Origin: Taxillus chinensis
Lineage: Eukaryota > Streptophyta > Magnoliopsida > Santalales > Loranthaceae
Direction of reading: 5' to 3'
NCBI GenBank assembly: GCA_023512835.1
Contig: CM042089.1
Location: 17,534,562-17,598,561 of the forward strand
DNA length: 64,000 nt
Shown here piece after piece: positions 44,091 through 55,133 of this stretch; the stretch's first letter is position 1, and each line of letters begins with the position of its first letter. The notes beneath the pieces were generated by a model. That model did not search any database. It had not been told where the DNA came from and was given only the letters and a program-made list of their open reading frames with translations. The translations under genes were made by a program, and so were the position numbers.

Positions 44091-45290
44091 TTATTTGGGC
44101 TTCTTCCTGATACAAGCTGGTTTTAGCTCATTTCTTTTCAAATTTCGTGTGCCTAGCTTCTTCCTGAACAAACTGGGATTAGCTAATTTCTTTCCTACGG
44201 GCTTCTTCCTAACACAAGTTGGTTTTAGCTCATTTCTTTTCCATTTCGTGTGCCTAGCTTCTTCCTGAATAAACTAGGATTAGCTAATTTCTTTCTTACG
44301 GGCTTCTTCCATGACAAAAACTGGTTTTAGCTCATTTCTTTTCCATTTCGTGTGCCTAATTTCTTCCTGAACAAACTGGGATTAGCTAATTTCTTTCTTT
44401 CGAGCTTCTTCCTGACACAAACTGGTTTTAGCTCATTTTTTTTCCATTTCGTGTGCCTAGCTTCTTCCTGAACAAACTGGATTAGCTAATTTCTTTCTTA
44501 CGGGCTTCTTCCTGACACAAACTGGTTTTAGCTCATTTCTTTTCCATTTCGTGTGCCTAGCTTCTTCCTAAACAAACTGGGATTAGCTAATTTCTTTCTT
44601 TCGAGCTTCTTCTGACACAAGCTGGTTTTAGCTCATTTCTTTTCAAATTTCGTGTGCCTAGCTTCTTCCTGAACAGACTGGGATTAGCTAATTTCTTTCT
44701 TACGGGCTTCTTCCTGACACAAACTGGTTTTAGCTCATTTCTTTTCCATTTCGTGTGCCTAGCTTCTTCCGAACAGACTGGGATTAGCTAATTTCTTTCT
44801 TACGGGCTTCTTCCTGACACAAACTGGTTTTAGCTCATTTCTTTTCCATTTCGTGTGCCTAGCTTCTTCCTGAACAAACTGGGATTAGCTAATTTCTTTC
44901 TTTCGAGCTTCTTCCTGACATAAACTGGTTTTAGCTCATTTATCTTCCGTTTTGTGTGCCTAGCTTTTTCCCAAACAAATTGGGATTAGCTAATTTCTTT
45001 CTTTCGAGCTTCTTCCTGGCACAAGCTGGTTTTAGCTCATTCCTTTCAATTTCATGTGCCTAGCTTCTTCCTGAACAAACTAGGATTAGCTAATTTCTTT
45101 CTTTCGAGCTTCTTCCTGACACAAACTGGTTTTAGCTCATTTATCTTTCGTTTTGTGTGTCTAGCTTTTTCCTGAACAGAATGGAATTAGCTAATTTCTT
45201 TCTTTTGAGCTTCTTCCTGACACAGACTGGTTTTAGCTCACTTCTTTTCATTTTGTGTGTCTAGCTTTTTCCTGAACAGACTGGAACTAG
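44091..45290 (+). repeat. About 101-bp tandem array in Tat 2 before its 3' LTR
   Basis: About 12 copies of a unit made of two related halves: CTTCTTCCTGACACAAACTG with TTTTAGCTCATTT, and CTTCTTCCTGAACAAACTGG with GATTAGCTAATTT. Half-units are about 56 and 45 bp. It occupies the same position as the 29-bp minisatellite of Tat 1. Non-coding. Confidence 0.92.
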
Positions 45291-45465
45291 ACCGTTAAAC
45301 TTTCCTGTCCCCCGAGGTAACTAGGATTTCACTTCTCGCCATCCAAAACGTGTTGACTGAACCATGGCAGCAGATAAGTCAGGTAGGCACTCCAACCCGT
45401 CCAAATTGAGTTCCTCTTATCTTTGTACATTGTTTGTATACAAACAATGCACAAAGAGGGGCAGC
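45291..45465 (+). other. Tat 2 sequence and purine tract before the 3' LTR
   Basis: Shares TAAGTCAGGTA, TTTGTATACAAACAATGCAC and the purine tract AAAGAGGGGCAGC with Tat 1. The tract abuts the LTR start at 45466. Confidence 0.8.
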
Positions 45466-48400
45466 TGTTGGACCCCATTTTGTCCGGGTTGGACATAGTA
45501 ACCCCATTTGATATATATGTCTTTTTTCGCATGCCATATACCTTGTTGGATGCATTGACACTAATCGGGAAGCCCAAAATTGATAACCTCTGTTGCCAGC
45601 TCCTAAAAGGCCCCAAGATCAACGCTAGGTGATAGAGGATGAAATTTGGAGACTAACACACTTGACCGAGCTCAAATCGGACTTAAAATGAAGAAGTTAT
45701 GGCCAAAACAACTTTCGTTGGAAAAAGTCGAAACTTGCCATAAGACGGTCAATGCCCCTGGTCCAAATCTCCCGAAAAGTGGCCATGCGAAATTCTTCAA
45801 AGCGTCAATTTAGGCGATTACGGATCTCCCAAAACAATCCCTGGAAAGTAGTCCATTTTTTGCATTTTAGGTGAAGGGTAAGAAGGTAATTAAAAGTTAA
45901 AAAAAAAACTTCGGCGTTGACCGTTGACCGTTGACCATTAACCTACCGACACTTCGACCCATTGACCTTCGAAGCCTCGAAGCCTCGAAGCATCGAAGCC
46001 TCGAAGCCTCGAAGCATTGAAGCCTCGAAGCATCGAAGCCTCGAAGCCTCGAAGCATCGAAGCCTCGAAGCCTTGAAGCCTCGAAGATTCGAAGCCTCGA
46101 AGCCCCGCTGCCAACACTCCGACCTTCGACTCGCCCTTTTGACCTTCAACCCCTTAACTCTCGAAGCCTCGAAGCCCCGCTGTCGACACTCCGACCTTCG
46201 ACCCTTCGACCCTTGACCCTCGAAGCCTATAAACCTCCGACTCGCGACTTACAAACTTACGACGCCAGGACTTGCGACGCCTCCGACCTTCGACCCTTCG
46301 ACCCTTGACCCTCGGAGCCCCACTGCCGACACTCCGACCTTCGACCCATGACCTACAATGCCTGTAAGCCTTCAACCCATTGACCGTTGACCTTCGACCT
46401 GTCGACACTTCGACCCATTGACTGTTGACTTTCGCCCCACCGAAATTTCGACCCATCGCAACTTCGACCCTGCCGACACTCCGACCTGCCGACACTCCGA
46501 CCTGCCGACAATTCGAGCCTCTGACCCCTTGACCTTCGCTGGTTGGCGTTTCGCACTGGCTTTTTTTCACGCTGGCTTTTCTCTCGCTGGTTGTTCACAA
46601 GACCCGTCTTCTGCTCTGGCCACCTGACAAAGAATCATACTATCAGTCACATGTGTGCTAAAATACAAATTCAAAAGGCAATCACGAGCTGCCCTGTTTT
46701 CCGCACAAGTTGTCCACCTGACAAAGCATAAAATCTGCAAATTAAAATACTGCATCAATAATACAGCATTTAATGCTGCAAGTAATGACAGTCCAGCGAG
46801 AATTTTTCTGCTAGCCTTTAAAATGCAATGAACTGTCCCTGCGCAAAAGGGGGATCGAGACATCAAAAAAAAAAAAACGCCCAGAAGAAAGGAGAGAGCC
46901 ATCATCGTGGAAAAAGAAACCTGCAAACCAGAGAGAGCAAAGCAAAAAAGAAAGACAGAAAAAGGAAAGAGATCACGCGTGAGATTCCCACAAAAAAAAG
47001 AAGAGAGATTTCCACCCCAGCTTCTTCCCTGCAAAAAAAAAGAGAGACTCCTCGACATCAAAAAAAAAACGCCCAGAGTTCAAAAGAAGAAGAGAGAGAT
47101 TCAAAACCCAGAAAAAAAAAGAGAGAGATAACACCAAAGAAAAACGTCTCCCTGACTGCCATCCTCTCTCAGATTCATCATAAAAAAAACGCCCTAGTTT
47201 CTTCCCTGCAAAAACGTCCAGAGAAAGAGAGGGGGAAGGAGAGTTCAGTCCCAGAAAATGCCCAGGTTTGCTGCCAATTTCGTCCAGCCACCTCTTTTCA
47301 AAAACACCAAGAAAGGGGTCACGCCTTCCCTCCAACGTTGCAGCAATCGGAGCCCCAAATCCAAGATAAAGTCGGGTTAATTTTTCATTTCGATTACCTT
47401 ACGCTATTCTCTTGTTCTTTTTTTTTTTGTAATTGTTGTGTTGTGTTGTTTCTTTTCATTATCTTGCTTTTTAATCATTTTCTTTCATTTTATTGATTGT
47501 AATTGTCATTTCACACAAAGTTGTAATATGTAATAGCAAGGAAACTCAAAAAAAAAAGAGGCAAAAAAAAGAGAGGCATGAAAAAAAAGAGATGAAAAAA
47601 AAGGGGAAAAAGAAAAGAGAGTGCTTTTATTTTTCTTTTGTGGATGTCACACTCACACACTCCACATCTATTTTGATATATGTGTTCTTATGTATTTTCA
47701 ATTGTTGAAACGTGTAGATTTAGGTTCAAAGCTTTAATAAACACCCAAAAAAAATAACAAAATGTATTCCACAAAATGTTTTTCCAAAACGTCTTCTATA
47801 ACATGTTTTCAAAATTTGTTCAAAATGTGTCCTTGAAAAAACAAAACAAAAACAAAAACAAACATTTCCATGTTTTCAAACCAAAAAAAAAAGAGAAGAA
47901 AATCAAAATTGGTACTTCAATTTCCAGAATCAAAAAAAAAAAAAACAAAAAAACAAAAAAATGAAGCAAACCAAAACAAAATGTTTTTTACAAAACATAA
48001 AATACAAAAAAATGTATGTTTTCTAAACCAAAAAAAAAACAAAAAAAGGGAAAAGTAAAAAAGAAAAAAATCATATTTGAGGACTTCAATTTCTAAAATA
48101 AAACCAAACACAACCCGTAGGATCTCATTCTCCACTTCAAACAAAAACTCAAAACTTTTAGGATTCCCTTTAGAAATTTAGGGCAAATTCATTTTAACCA
48201 CAACTTTAATAAAAAACTTAGCTGAATAAAAATTATAGACTTTTTAGGAAACTTAACCCCGTCATGGCAGTGGAAAAAAATAGAAAAAACCTCCTCCTCC
48301 TATAGGTACCGAAAGGGCGCTGTAGGGGTGCTAATCCTTCCCTACACGTAACCAACCCCCGAATCCTTATCTGGTAATGTAGACCACACACATTTTTAGG

Positions 48401-48506
48401 TGACCAACTGCACCCCCAAAAATAGTTGGTGGCGACTCTAAATGTCTCATCATTAGTTTAGTTTGGGCTCACCCCAAATGGGCCCGGACGAAAACCGGTG
48501 ATGACA
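45466..48506 (+). repeat. Tat 2 3' LTR
   Basis: 3041 bp, TGTTGGACCCC to ACCGGTGATGACA, near-identical to the 5' LTR except for scattered changes and length differences in the CGAAGCCT block (45968-46110, longer here) and A/T runs. It is followed by the TSD GTCAA (48507-48511). Frames inside are repeat translation. Confidence 0.92.
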
Positions 48507-48511
48507 GTCAA

Positions 48512-49513
48512 CATGGTTCTAGCTGCTTCAACTAAAGTCCTATTCTTTCATTCAGCGACTCCATTTTGTTGTGGAGTTCTAAGTGTTGAGGAATTATGCT
48601 AAATACCATGTTCAGTACAAAACTCTAGCATTTCAGAAAATTCAAATTCCTTGCCATGATCGCTTCTAATGCATTTAATAGAGAGACTCTTAACATTAGT
48701 TATCCAATTGAAGAGTTCAACAAGATTCTCAAATGTTTCAGTTTTGTTCCTGAGAAACATAACCCATGTATATCTGGTATAGTCATCTACTACTACAAGG
48801 AAGTATCGTGCACTAGATAATGAAGACACATTTATTGGTCCACATAGGTCCATGTGCGAAGTTCAAGTGGTTGTGTGATTAAGGTTTTATCCACACTCTT
48901 AAAAGAGTGTTTCACCCGCTACCCAGTGACAATCCCTACAAGGGTGTTCTTTCTCATAAACATGCTTAGGTAAGCCCTCAATCAAATCAAGAGATGCCAA
49001 TTTAGACATAGTCTTAAAGTTTAAATGACAAAATCTCTTGTGCCATAACCAACTAATGTCAGGAGAAGCTTTGGACAGAAAACAAATTGGTCCATTAAAT
49101 TAAGCATTACCAAAGACCAATTTATAGAGATTGCCTTGTCTGTGTCCATTCAGCTTTACCTCTTTGGAGATAGGATCTATAACTGTGCAGGTGTGTTTAG
49201 TGAACAACACTTCATAACCCTTGTCAAACAATTGACTTATGCTCGACAGGTTATGTTTGAGACCTTGAACAACAGATACATTCTTAATTGAAACAGAACC
49301 ATTAGAGAGAGTACCCTTACCAACAATCTTACCCTTTTTGTTATCCCCGAATGTGACAGATGAAGCTGCAACCTCCCTTACTTCACTCAACAGAGAGGCA
49401 TCATCTGTCATGTGTATAGAACATGCACTGTCAAGGTACCACTGGCTGGAATTGATCTTTTGTTCCCGGTGGCTACTTTCAGCTTCATGTACCTGTTCCT
49501 GCACAACAGGCAA
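48512..49513 (-). pseudogene. Copia B protease and integrase, left end cut by Tat 2
   Basis: Read leftward: 49513-49100 is one frame with protease active site YLDSACSIHMTDD and VVQGLKHNLSSISQL. Then a gag-pre-integrase segment (WLWHKRFCHLNFKTM, about 49050-49000) with a degraded zinc pair, and the integrase core 48853-48599: MDLCGPINV, VVVDDYTRYTWVMFL, IRSDHGKEFEF (two Asp). The QQNGVAE segment with the catalytic Glu is at about 48545-48575, followed by a stop. The gene then meets Tat 2 at 48511 and resumes at 32908, sharing the GTCAA duplication. Confidence 0.9.
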
Positions 49514-49624
49514 CTAAGTCTTGGTGGCCCAATTGTGCTTGGGCTTTGGGTAAGTGAAAGATGCAGTTAACAATTTTGGTTTCCAATAAGTCGGAGATGA
49601 TTTGATTTTCCATGCTAACTTATG

Positions 49625-51932
49625 TTATCCCTCATTAAATTTGTTAGCAATTTTGTTCTTTGGGCTCTTTGTAGATTTTCTTTCCTTACGGTTACTCTTG
49701 GCAGCTTTACTAGGCACAGAGTTGACATTTTTCTTCATAGGTTTAGTAGTTGTGTTCTTTGGTGAGGTAACCTGTGCGTGCTTGGTTGCTTTCTTCTTCC
49801 TATCTGAGTTATGAGGTTGCAGATTTTCAGTGATGTGTAATTGCTTAAGGCTTACCTTGATTTCTGTGGCAATCTCATTCTTAAGATACTCAGGGTAGAA
49901 TCTACACTGATAGGAAAGGTGTCCAACTTCACAGCAGATGGGGCAATTAACAGGATTGGGTTGGACATTTTGTCTCAAGGGTTTGGTTGGAGTGTTAAGA
50001 GGCTTCCTAGGTTCTCTCACATATCCGAGACCGTTCTTAACTCTACCACCAGGGACAAACTTAGGCTTGGAGGAAACATCCTTGCTGGATGAGCCAGTCT
50101 CAAACGTAGCAGTAAGTCTGCTTGAGTTTGTCTCCGTCAATACTACACCCTTACCCTTGTATTGGGATGTAGAGGACAGGTTGACCAATGGTTCAGCTTT
50201 CAGTTCTATCTGATCAACTGCTGCATCACTGTCCTGAGATGCAACAGTACCCATATCTCTAAGTTCGGGTGTTACAGGTTTGGGTGGACAAGTAACAACC
50301 ATTTGTACCTCCTTTCCACAATCAAGAAACACACTGCCAGCAGGAACAAAGCCAGCAAGACACTTGGTCTGCACAGGGTAAGCCTGGGCCTTGGTTATTT
50401 GGTTTTCAGAGAAGCCTAGACCTTTAACATCTGGAGTGGTCCTAAAGTGAGCTGCAATCTCAGTAGAATCTTGCCACTTTTTACTGATTTGTCTTTCTTT
50501 TTCCAGTTCTTCTTTGGTTTCAGCTAGTTCCTTTTCAAGCCTATCGATGTCTTTATTAGCCATTTTCAATTGTCCAGCTTTGTCCAAAAGATCATTGTGT
50601 GTGCTTCTCATCTCACTCACTTCAGCTCTTAATCTTCTCTCGGTTCTTTCATAGTCATCTATAGAGTCTCTATATTCACATGAAAGCCTTTCCAGTTTAG
50701 AATAATATTTTTCTTTATCAGCTTTCATAGGAAGAAATTGTTCCTCTATTTCTTTAAGAGCTCTATAGGTATCTTCATATTCAATGTAGAGCTGTTCATA
50801 AGTTCTTACCATGAGGGGAGGTGAATGGTCAGCCATGAAGCAGATGAGACCTTTTTCCTTCTTCTCTTCATCAGATGATTCTTCTTCCTCCTCAGTTTCA
50901 CTGTTAAACTTGTTGGTTACAAGAGCCTTCTTCCTCTTGTCATCCTTTCTGCTTGAGGAGCCTTTGGTCTTCTTCTTCTGCTTAGCTGCCTCCTTTTTCT
51001 GCCTCTTCAGCTTGTAACAGTCGGCAGCGAAGTGGCTGGGCCAGTTGCAGTGGTAACATTGCAACTTCTCCTTATCTTTCCCCTTAGAGAAAGATGAGGA
51101 TGACTGCCTTGCTTTCCTCCTATAGTTCCCCCTTCTCTTTAGCAGTTTCTTGATCAGAAATGCCACCTCTTCGTCTGAGGCACTATCTGAAACAAGTTCT
51201 TCAGCTTCATCTTCTTCTTCTTCTAAAGATGGTTCCCTTGGTTCAGCAGCCGCCTTAAAGGCAACAGACTTCTCCTTTTTCATGGATCATTCTTGTCCTT
51301 CTGAGAGATTTCAACATTGTAAGTCTTTATCCATTGAATCAGACCTATGAACCTTTTATAGATACTGTCAAGTGACTCCTTTGGTTCACATCTGAATGCT
51401 TCATACTCCTGTCTGAGCATGGATATTTTGTTGTCCTGAATCTGTTCATCTCTTTCATAGATGAGACATAGCTTGTCCCATACCTCCTTCGCTGTCTCTA
51501 AGTCTTGCACATCCATGAACATGTCATCATCGAGCGTAGAGAAAAGCCAAGTTTTACTTTCCTTTGCTCCACCTTAGACCAGCTGTCTGGGTCTTTCATC
51601 ATCAACCGGCCTCTTTGCATACTCTTTGGGGTGAAAGGCCCGTTCTTTATTGTTTCCCAGAGATAGGTGTCAAGCATGTCGAGGTGTGCTCTCATTCTCG
51701 CTTTCTATTTGGAGAAGCGTTCGGGTGTGCACATAGGAACTTGGGAGGATGAGCTAGGCAGGACGTCGTAGAAGTCTTCTTGTTCTTTCTTGTTGCTACT
51801 GGTACTCAGTTCTTCCTGCTCCTGATATCCAATCGCTCCTTCTTCTGGAACACGACTGGCTTTAACTTCCTCAATAGGAGCTGGAGTGTGCTCGGGAGCT
51901 GGAGCTGCACTGCTGGAATCCATGTCGGCCAT
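49625..51932 (-). pseudogene. gag: Copia B gag, lightly decayed
   Basis: Starts MADMDSSSAAPAPEH at 51932. An in-frame stop near 51705 lies just before the capsid segment ARMRAHLDMLDTYLWETI (51695-51640); a frameshift near 51510 leads to the UBN2-like segment (AKEVWDKLCLIYERDE, SIYKRFIGLIQWIK). From 51283 to 49625 one open frame of 552 residues: acidic stretch, zinc knuckle CYHCNWPSHFAADC, basic/Ser region, coiled coil (about 50780-50480), and a second knuckle CPICCEVGHLSYQC (about 49950-49900), then a basic tail. The two widely spaced knuckles match copia A. Confidence 0.9.
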
Positions 51933-51960
51933 TTAGGGATCTCTATGGAGTTGTATAACT

Positions 51961-51972
51961 GCTCTGATACCA
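51961..51972 (-). other. Copia B primer-binding site
   Basis: Plus strand GCTCTGATACCA, i.e. TGGTATCAGAGC on the element strand, the exact tRNA-Met-type primer site, two bases from the LTR edge at 51975. Confidence 0.88.
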
Positions 51973-51974
51973 AT

Positions 51975-52400
51975 TGTAGGTCCCAAAGTGAGTCTAGAGG
52001 TAGGGTGAACAGACTTTCTTCGTGCGCGGAAGCTAGACTGTTTGCTGGTATGTGGTATTTCTAAGGATAACTATGTTGGAAGTATTTATAGAGAAGATGA
52101 CAGTAGTAATTTGAGTGATAATGTGAGTTATGAACTATCAGACAAATCTAAGATGTAGTAAATGCTCCTTGTTCACAGATCTCAGTTGTGTAAGGAATGG
52201 TCCGTGATAGTTTTGATTTGTGGAAAACAACACTGAGGGTAGACTAGATAATCGTGCTGAATCTTGTGTGAACAAGTGTATATGATGGATCACAATGTTT
52301 GATCTTGATCTTGGTTCAACACCGTGCACAACACTTGGACGTTCTTTTTCTCTCTCTAAGTCTCTCTCTCTAGCGTTGGAACTCCTCTCTAAATTCCGCA
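51975..52400 (-). repeat. Copia B 5' LTR, inner portion (outer edge unresolved)
   Basis: The LTR edge reads TGTAGGTCCC on the plus strand, i.e. it ends GGGACCTACA in element orientation. A TATAAATA on the minus strand (52083-52090) fits a promoter driving gag. The partner LTR lies outside the window, so the true outer end, somewhere between here and about 54.1 kb, cannot be fixed by comparison. Confidence 0.6.
52083..52090 (-). promoter_or_regulatory. TATA box of copia B LTR
   Basis: TATAAATA on the minus strand about 110 bp before the LTR end, in CTCTATAAATACTTCC context. Confidence 0.5.
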
Positions 52401-54110
52401 AAAGATCTATATCTTAATGTGTGTAAGAATCCTTTTTCTTGTATTTTGTGTATTCCACGCTTTCAGAGAAAGAGACTAACTCCACTTTTTGTCATTTAGT
52501 GTGAGAAAGATATATATTTTAAGTTTAGATTGTTGTGCGCCAAGTTGTCCATCAGACAGATTGACTTCCCGCCACTGGATATGCGGGATGTTAGGAGATG
52601 AGTTGATTTGCTCTGATTTGCAGATCAGTTGTTCATGTTGCGTACTTGCATGCCCATACTTACGCAGTCGATCTTGGACGTTCATCTGTGGAAAGTGGTT
52701 GATTGCAATTAATGTGGCATTAACTGCACTCTAGCTGCTCGTGACGGTGCAAGCTTACTGTACAAACCCTAGCTGAAGATATCGCTAAGTGGATATGCTT
52801 AGGGTTCTAAGTATGCCTTGAAGGTGGGTGCCTCGTAGGTTTGATGACTCGAAGGTTTCAGTTAGAGCCTGTTGAGGTTGCAGAAGTTTACTTCAGGCTT
52901 TACAGTGTTGATATCTGCGAGTCTACGGCTCACATATCTTCGAGTCTCCGAGGCTAGAGTTCGAGTTAGATTAAGTTTGTTGTGTCACTCTATTAACTGT
53001 AAGTCTGTGACTCTGCGAGTCTATGAATCTACGAGTCTGCAACTATCCTAATGGCTCTTAGAGTGACTTCTTCGAAGTGCGCTTAATCTACCCATTGTTA
53101 CAGCTGCGAGTCTATGACCTTAGCTCTACGGGTCTACGACCTTCGGGTTTCTCAGCTTATTTTACTTGACTAAGAGGCTCTTCGACTCTGTGAGTCTTCG
53201 ACCATGAAAACCTTCGGCTTACGAGTCTTAGACTTTGCATTTCTTCCTTAGCCTTTCGTATTTGCTCATGTATTGAGTTTTCGTATTCAACAAGTCTTCG
53301 ACTCTACGGTTATGACCCTTCAGCTATTACTTTCTACCTTCATGATCTTCGAGTTTGTGATGTGTCTGACCAGTTCCTTAAATTACCTGTATCCCTTGAG
53401 TCTACGACACTATGACTCTCGAGTTACAGTTTCATTTTAGTTGGTCAGTCCTTTTGGCTTCGACTCTTTGATCTTCTACCTACGAGTCTGCGAGTTCTGT
53501 TTTCTTAACAGTGTTCTAAGGTTCCAGTCTACGACCCTGGAGTCTACGAGTCTACTTTCCGTTCTGTTAATTGACTTAGGCACTCTTAGGGACTCTATAG
53601 TTCTATGGGCTTCGAGTCTTCGAGTCATTTAAAGTTGGTTATTGTTCTTTAGAATTCTTTAACTCTACGAGTCTCTGAATTTATTTACGCTTGTAGTACT
53701 CTCTCTTTTTTGCACTCTAACTCTACGACCTTCGATCCTGGATCTACGAGTCGCAACGTGTTTTGTCATATTTTTACTTTGAGTCTCCAGACCCTACGAG
53801 TCTACGAGCCTCTTGCCAATATGTCCTGTGACAGGTCTATTTCTACGAATGTCAACTCTTCGACCCTACGACCTTCGGATCTTCGAGTCTCCAGACTTAG
53901 ACTGTATTTTGGCAGTTTCATCAAATCCTATATTTCCAACACAGTTAGGTACTGGTTCTGACCTAACTTCGAAGCCAGAGACAGAAGAATTGGAAGATCA
54001 ATGCCCTTGGTTCGAAGACTCAGACTCGAAGAGTCGAAGATGAAGACTCGTAGACTCGCAGAGATGCTACGAGGCAATATCTTTGAGAATGTGGCTAATC
54101 GAAGGGACTG
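52401..54110. repeat. Degenerate GAGTC / TTCGA / CTACGA word-rich tract
   Basis: No gene. From about 52830 to 54110 the words CGAGTCTACGA, TCTTCGACTC and close variants recur dozens of times without a fixed period; 54000-54080 carries the complementary form. It may be the outer part of the copia B or copia C LTR. Similar words occur at 29195-29330 inside copia B. Confidence 0.5.
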
Positions 54111-54999
54111 AGAGTCCTGCGAAGAAGCAAAACGCACTAAAGTTCACCGTTTTGGTAAGTCATTACCCAGACAACGGTTTTAAGTATGCTAAGTACTGGA
54201 AAACATGTGGACATCATCCGAAAGTGGTTTAACATGTTTCAATGGTGAAGATCAAAGAGAGAAACATGCTAAACCCTAGACGAAGGGTTTCTGATTGGTG
54301 CCGACCTATAAAAGCAAGAAATATGTTTAACTTGAAGTGCGCCGATAATATTTTTGAGCAGACGAAGAAACGTATCTGTACAGAGATACAAAAGGCGACG
54401 CAGAGTAGTTCATAACAGATATATAGAGATAGAGAGAGGAAGATTGAAAGAAAAAGATAATAATGAGTTAATCTATCTTTCTTCCTCACACATTCAGTGA
54501 ACAGATTGTGAGTCTGGTACAGGAGTGGTTTAAGGTTGAGCATTGCAGACAATCAGCAATGCAGGAGCAAATTGCGTTAGACAGATTCTTACAGTGAGTA
54601 AATTCTGGAGCAATACTGTTTTTGTATTTGCATTGAATAGAAGAGAGAGTTGATCCAATTGTAATAAGGGCTAGACCCTACTGTATTAAAAGAGAATAGT
54701 GGATTGGACTCGGTGTAGGTACACCCTCACCACCGTGGAGTAGATCACATTGATCGAACCACGTATATTGTGTGTCACTGTCTCTTCTCTCTCATACATG
54801 CTTGCTTGGGACTGATATTGCATGAGACACTAAAAGACCACCCAAATAAAGACCACATCTGATAGAGAAATCTCTCTAAAATATCCTACTCCTTGAAACT
54901 AAAGGAATAGTTTTAAAGTATACAGATTCCCCCCCCCCTCCCTTTCTGTATATATACACAAATACCAAGATGAGCACGCTTGGAACCTAGAATATAAAT
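54111..54999 (+). repeat. Probable copia C 5' LTR (inner part)
   Basis: It precedes a perfect primer site and contains a TATA box (TATAAAAG, 54307-54314), a run of AGAGATAGAGAGAGG near 54425 and a C run at 54929-54938. The LTR start was not found and I see no matching 3' LTR after pol, so the limits are tentative. Confidence 0.45.
54307..54314 (+). promoter_or_regulatory. Candidate TATA box of copia C
   Basis: TATAAAAG in GACCTATAAAAGCAAG context, about 690 bp before the primer site. Confidence 0.4.
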
Positions 55000-55011
55000 T
55001 GGTATCAGAGC
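55000..55011 (+). other. Copia C primer-binding site
   Basis: TGGTATCAGAGC, an exact tRNA-Met-type primer site. Confidence 0.85.
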
Positions 55012-55133
55012 TTAGTTCTCACTAGAGGCAAATTTATCCCTCTATGGAGAAGTGATCTCACAGATTGATACATTTATGTTTCTGAGATCTGTGGCTTAAC
55101 AGCTTAGTGATTAAGTAAGATTCTTGTTGGTAT

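Larger units (their letters stand above)
32914..48506 (+). mobile_element. Tat 2: gag-only Tat/Ogre-like retrotransposon with 3-kb LTRs, TSD GTCAA
   Basis: 15593-bp element inserted in the copia B integrase. Direct duplications GTCAA at 32909-32913 and 48507-48511. LTRs of 2989 and 3041 bp, a primer site, gag remnants, no recognisable protease, RT, RNase H or integrase, a CACTA transposon (40253-43879), a roughly 101-bp tandem array and a purine tract before the 3' LTR. LTR ends, leader, gag and 3' motifs match Tat 1. With pol missing it would have depended on another element; such gag-only forms have been described in plants as TR-GAG elements. Confidence 0.93.
26631..52400 (-). mobile_element. 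Copia B: Ty1/copia (SIRE/Maximus-like) retrotransposon, minus strand, split by Tat 2 and truncated by Tat 1
   Basis: Read from right to left: LTR edge at 51975, primer site 51961-51972, gag, protease, integrase, [Tat 2], integrase C-terminus, RT, RNase H, spacer with a GGGGGAG tract, ORF3. ORF3 stops at the end of the Tat 1 LTR, so the rest of copia B (end of ORF3, 3' LTR) should lie left of Tat 1 outside the window. The outer edge of its right LTR is not resolved; the end given is only the part I can tie to the element. It is less decayed than copia A. Confidence 0.88.

Noticed and set aside
44091..45290. Regular repeats reminiscent of a CRISPR array
   Set aside because: Units are contiguous, diverged and without unique spacers, in a plant retrotransposon; no cas genes.
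55000..55011. TGGTATCAGAGC sites (also 13669 and 51961) as possible tRNA gene ends
   Set aside because: Only the 12-nt primer complement is present, next to LTR ends; no cloverleaf.
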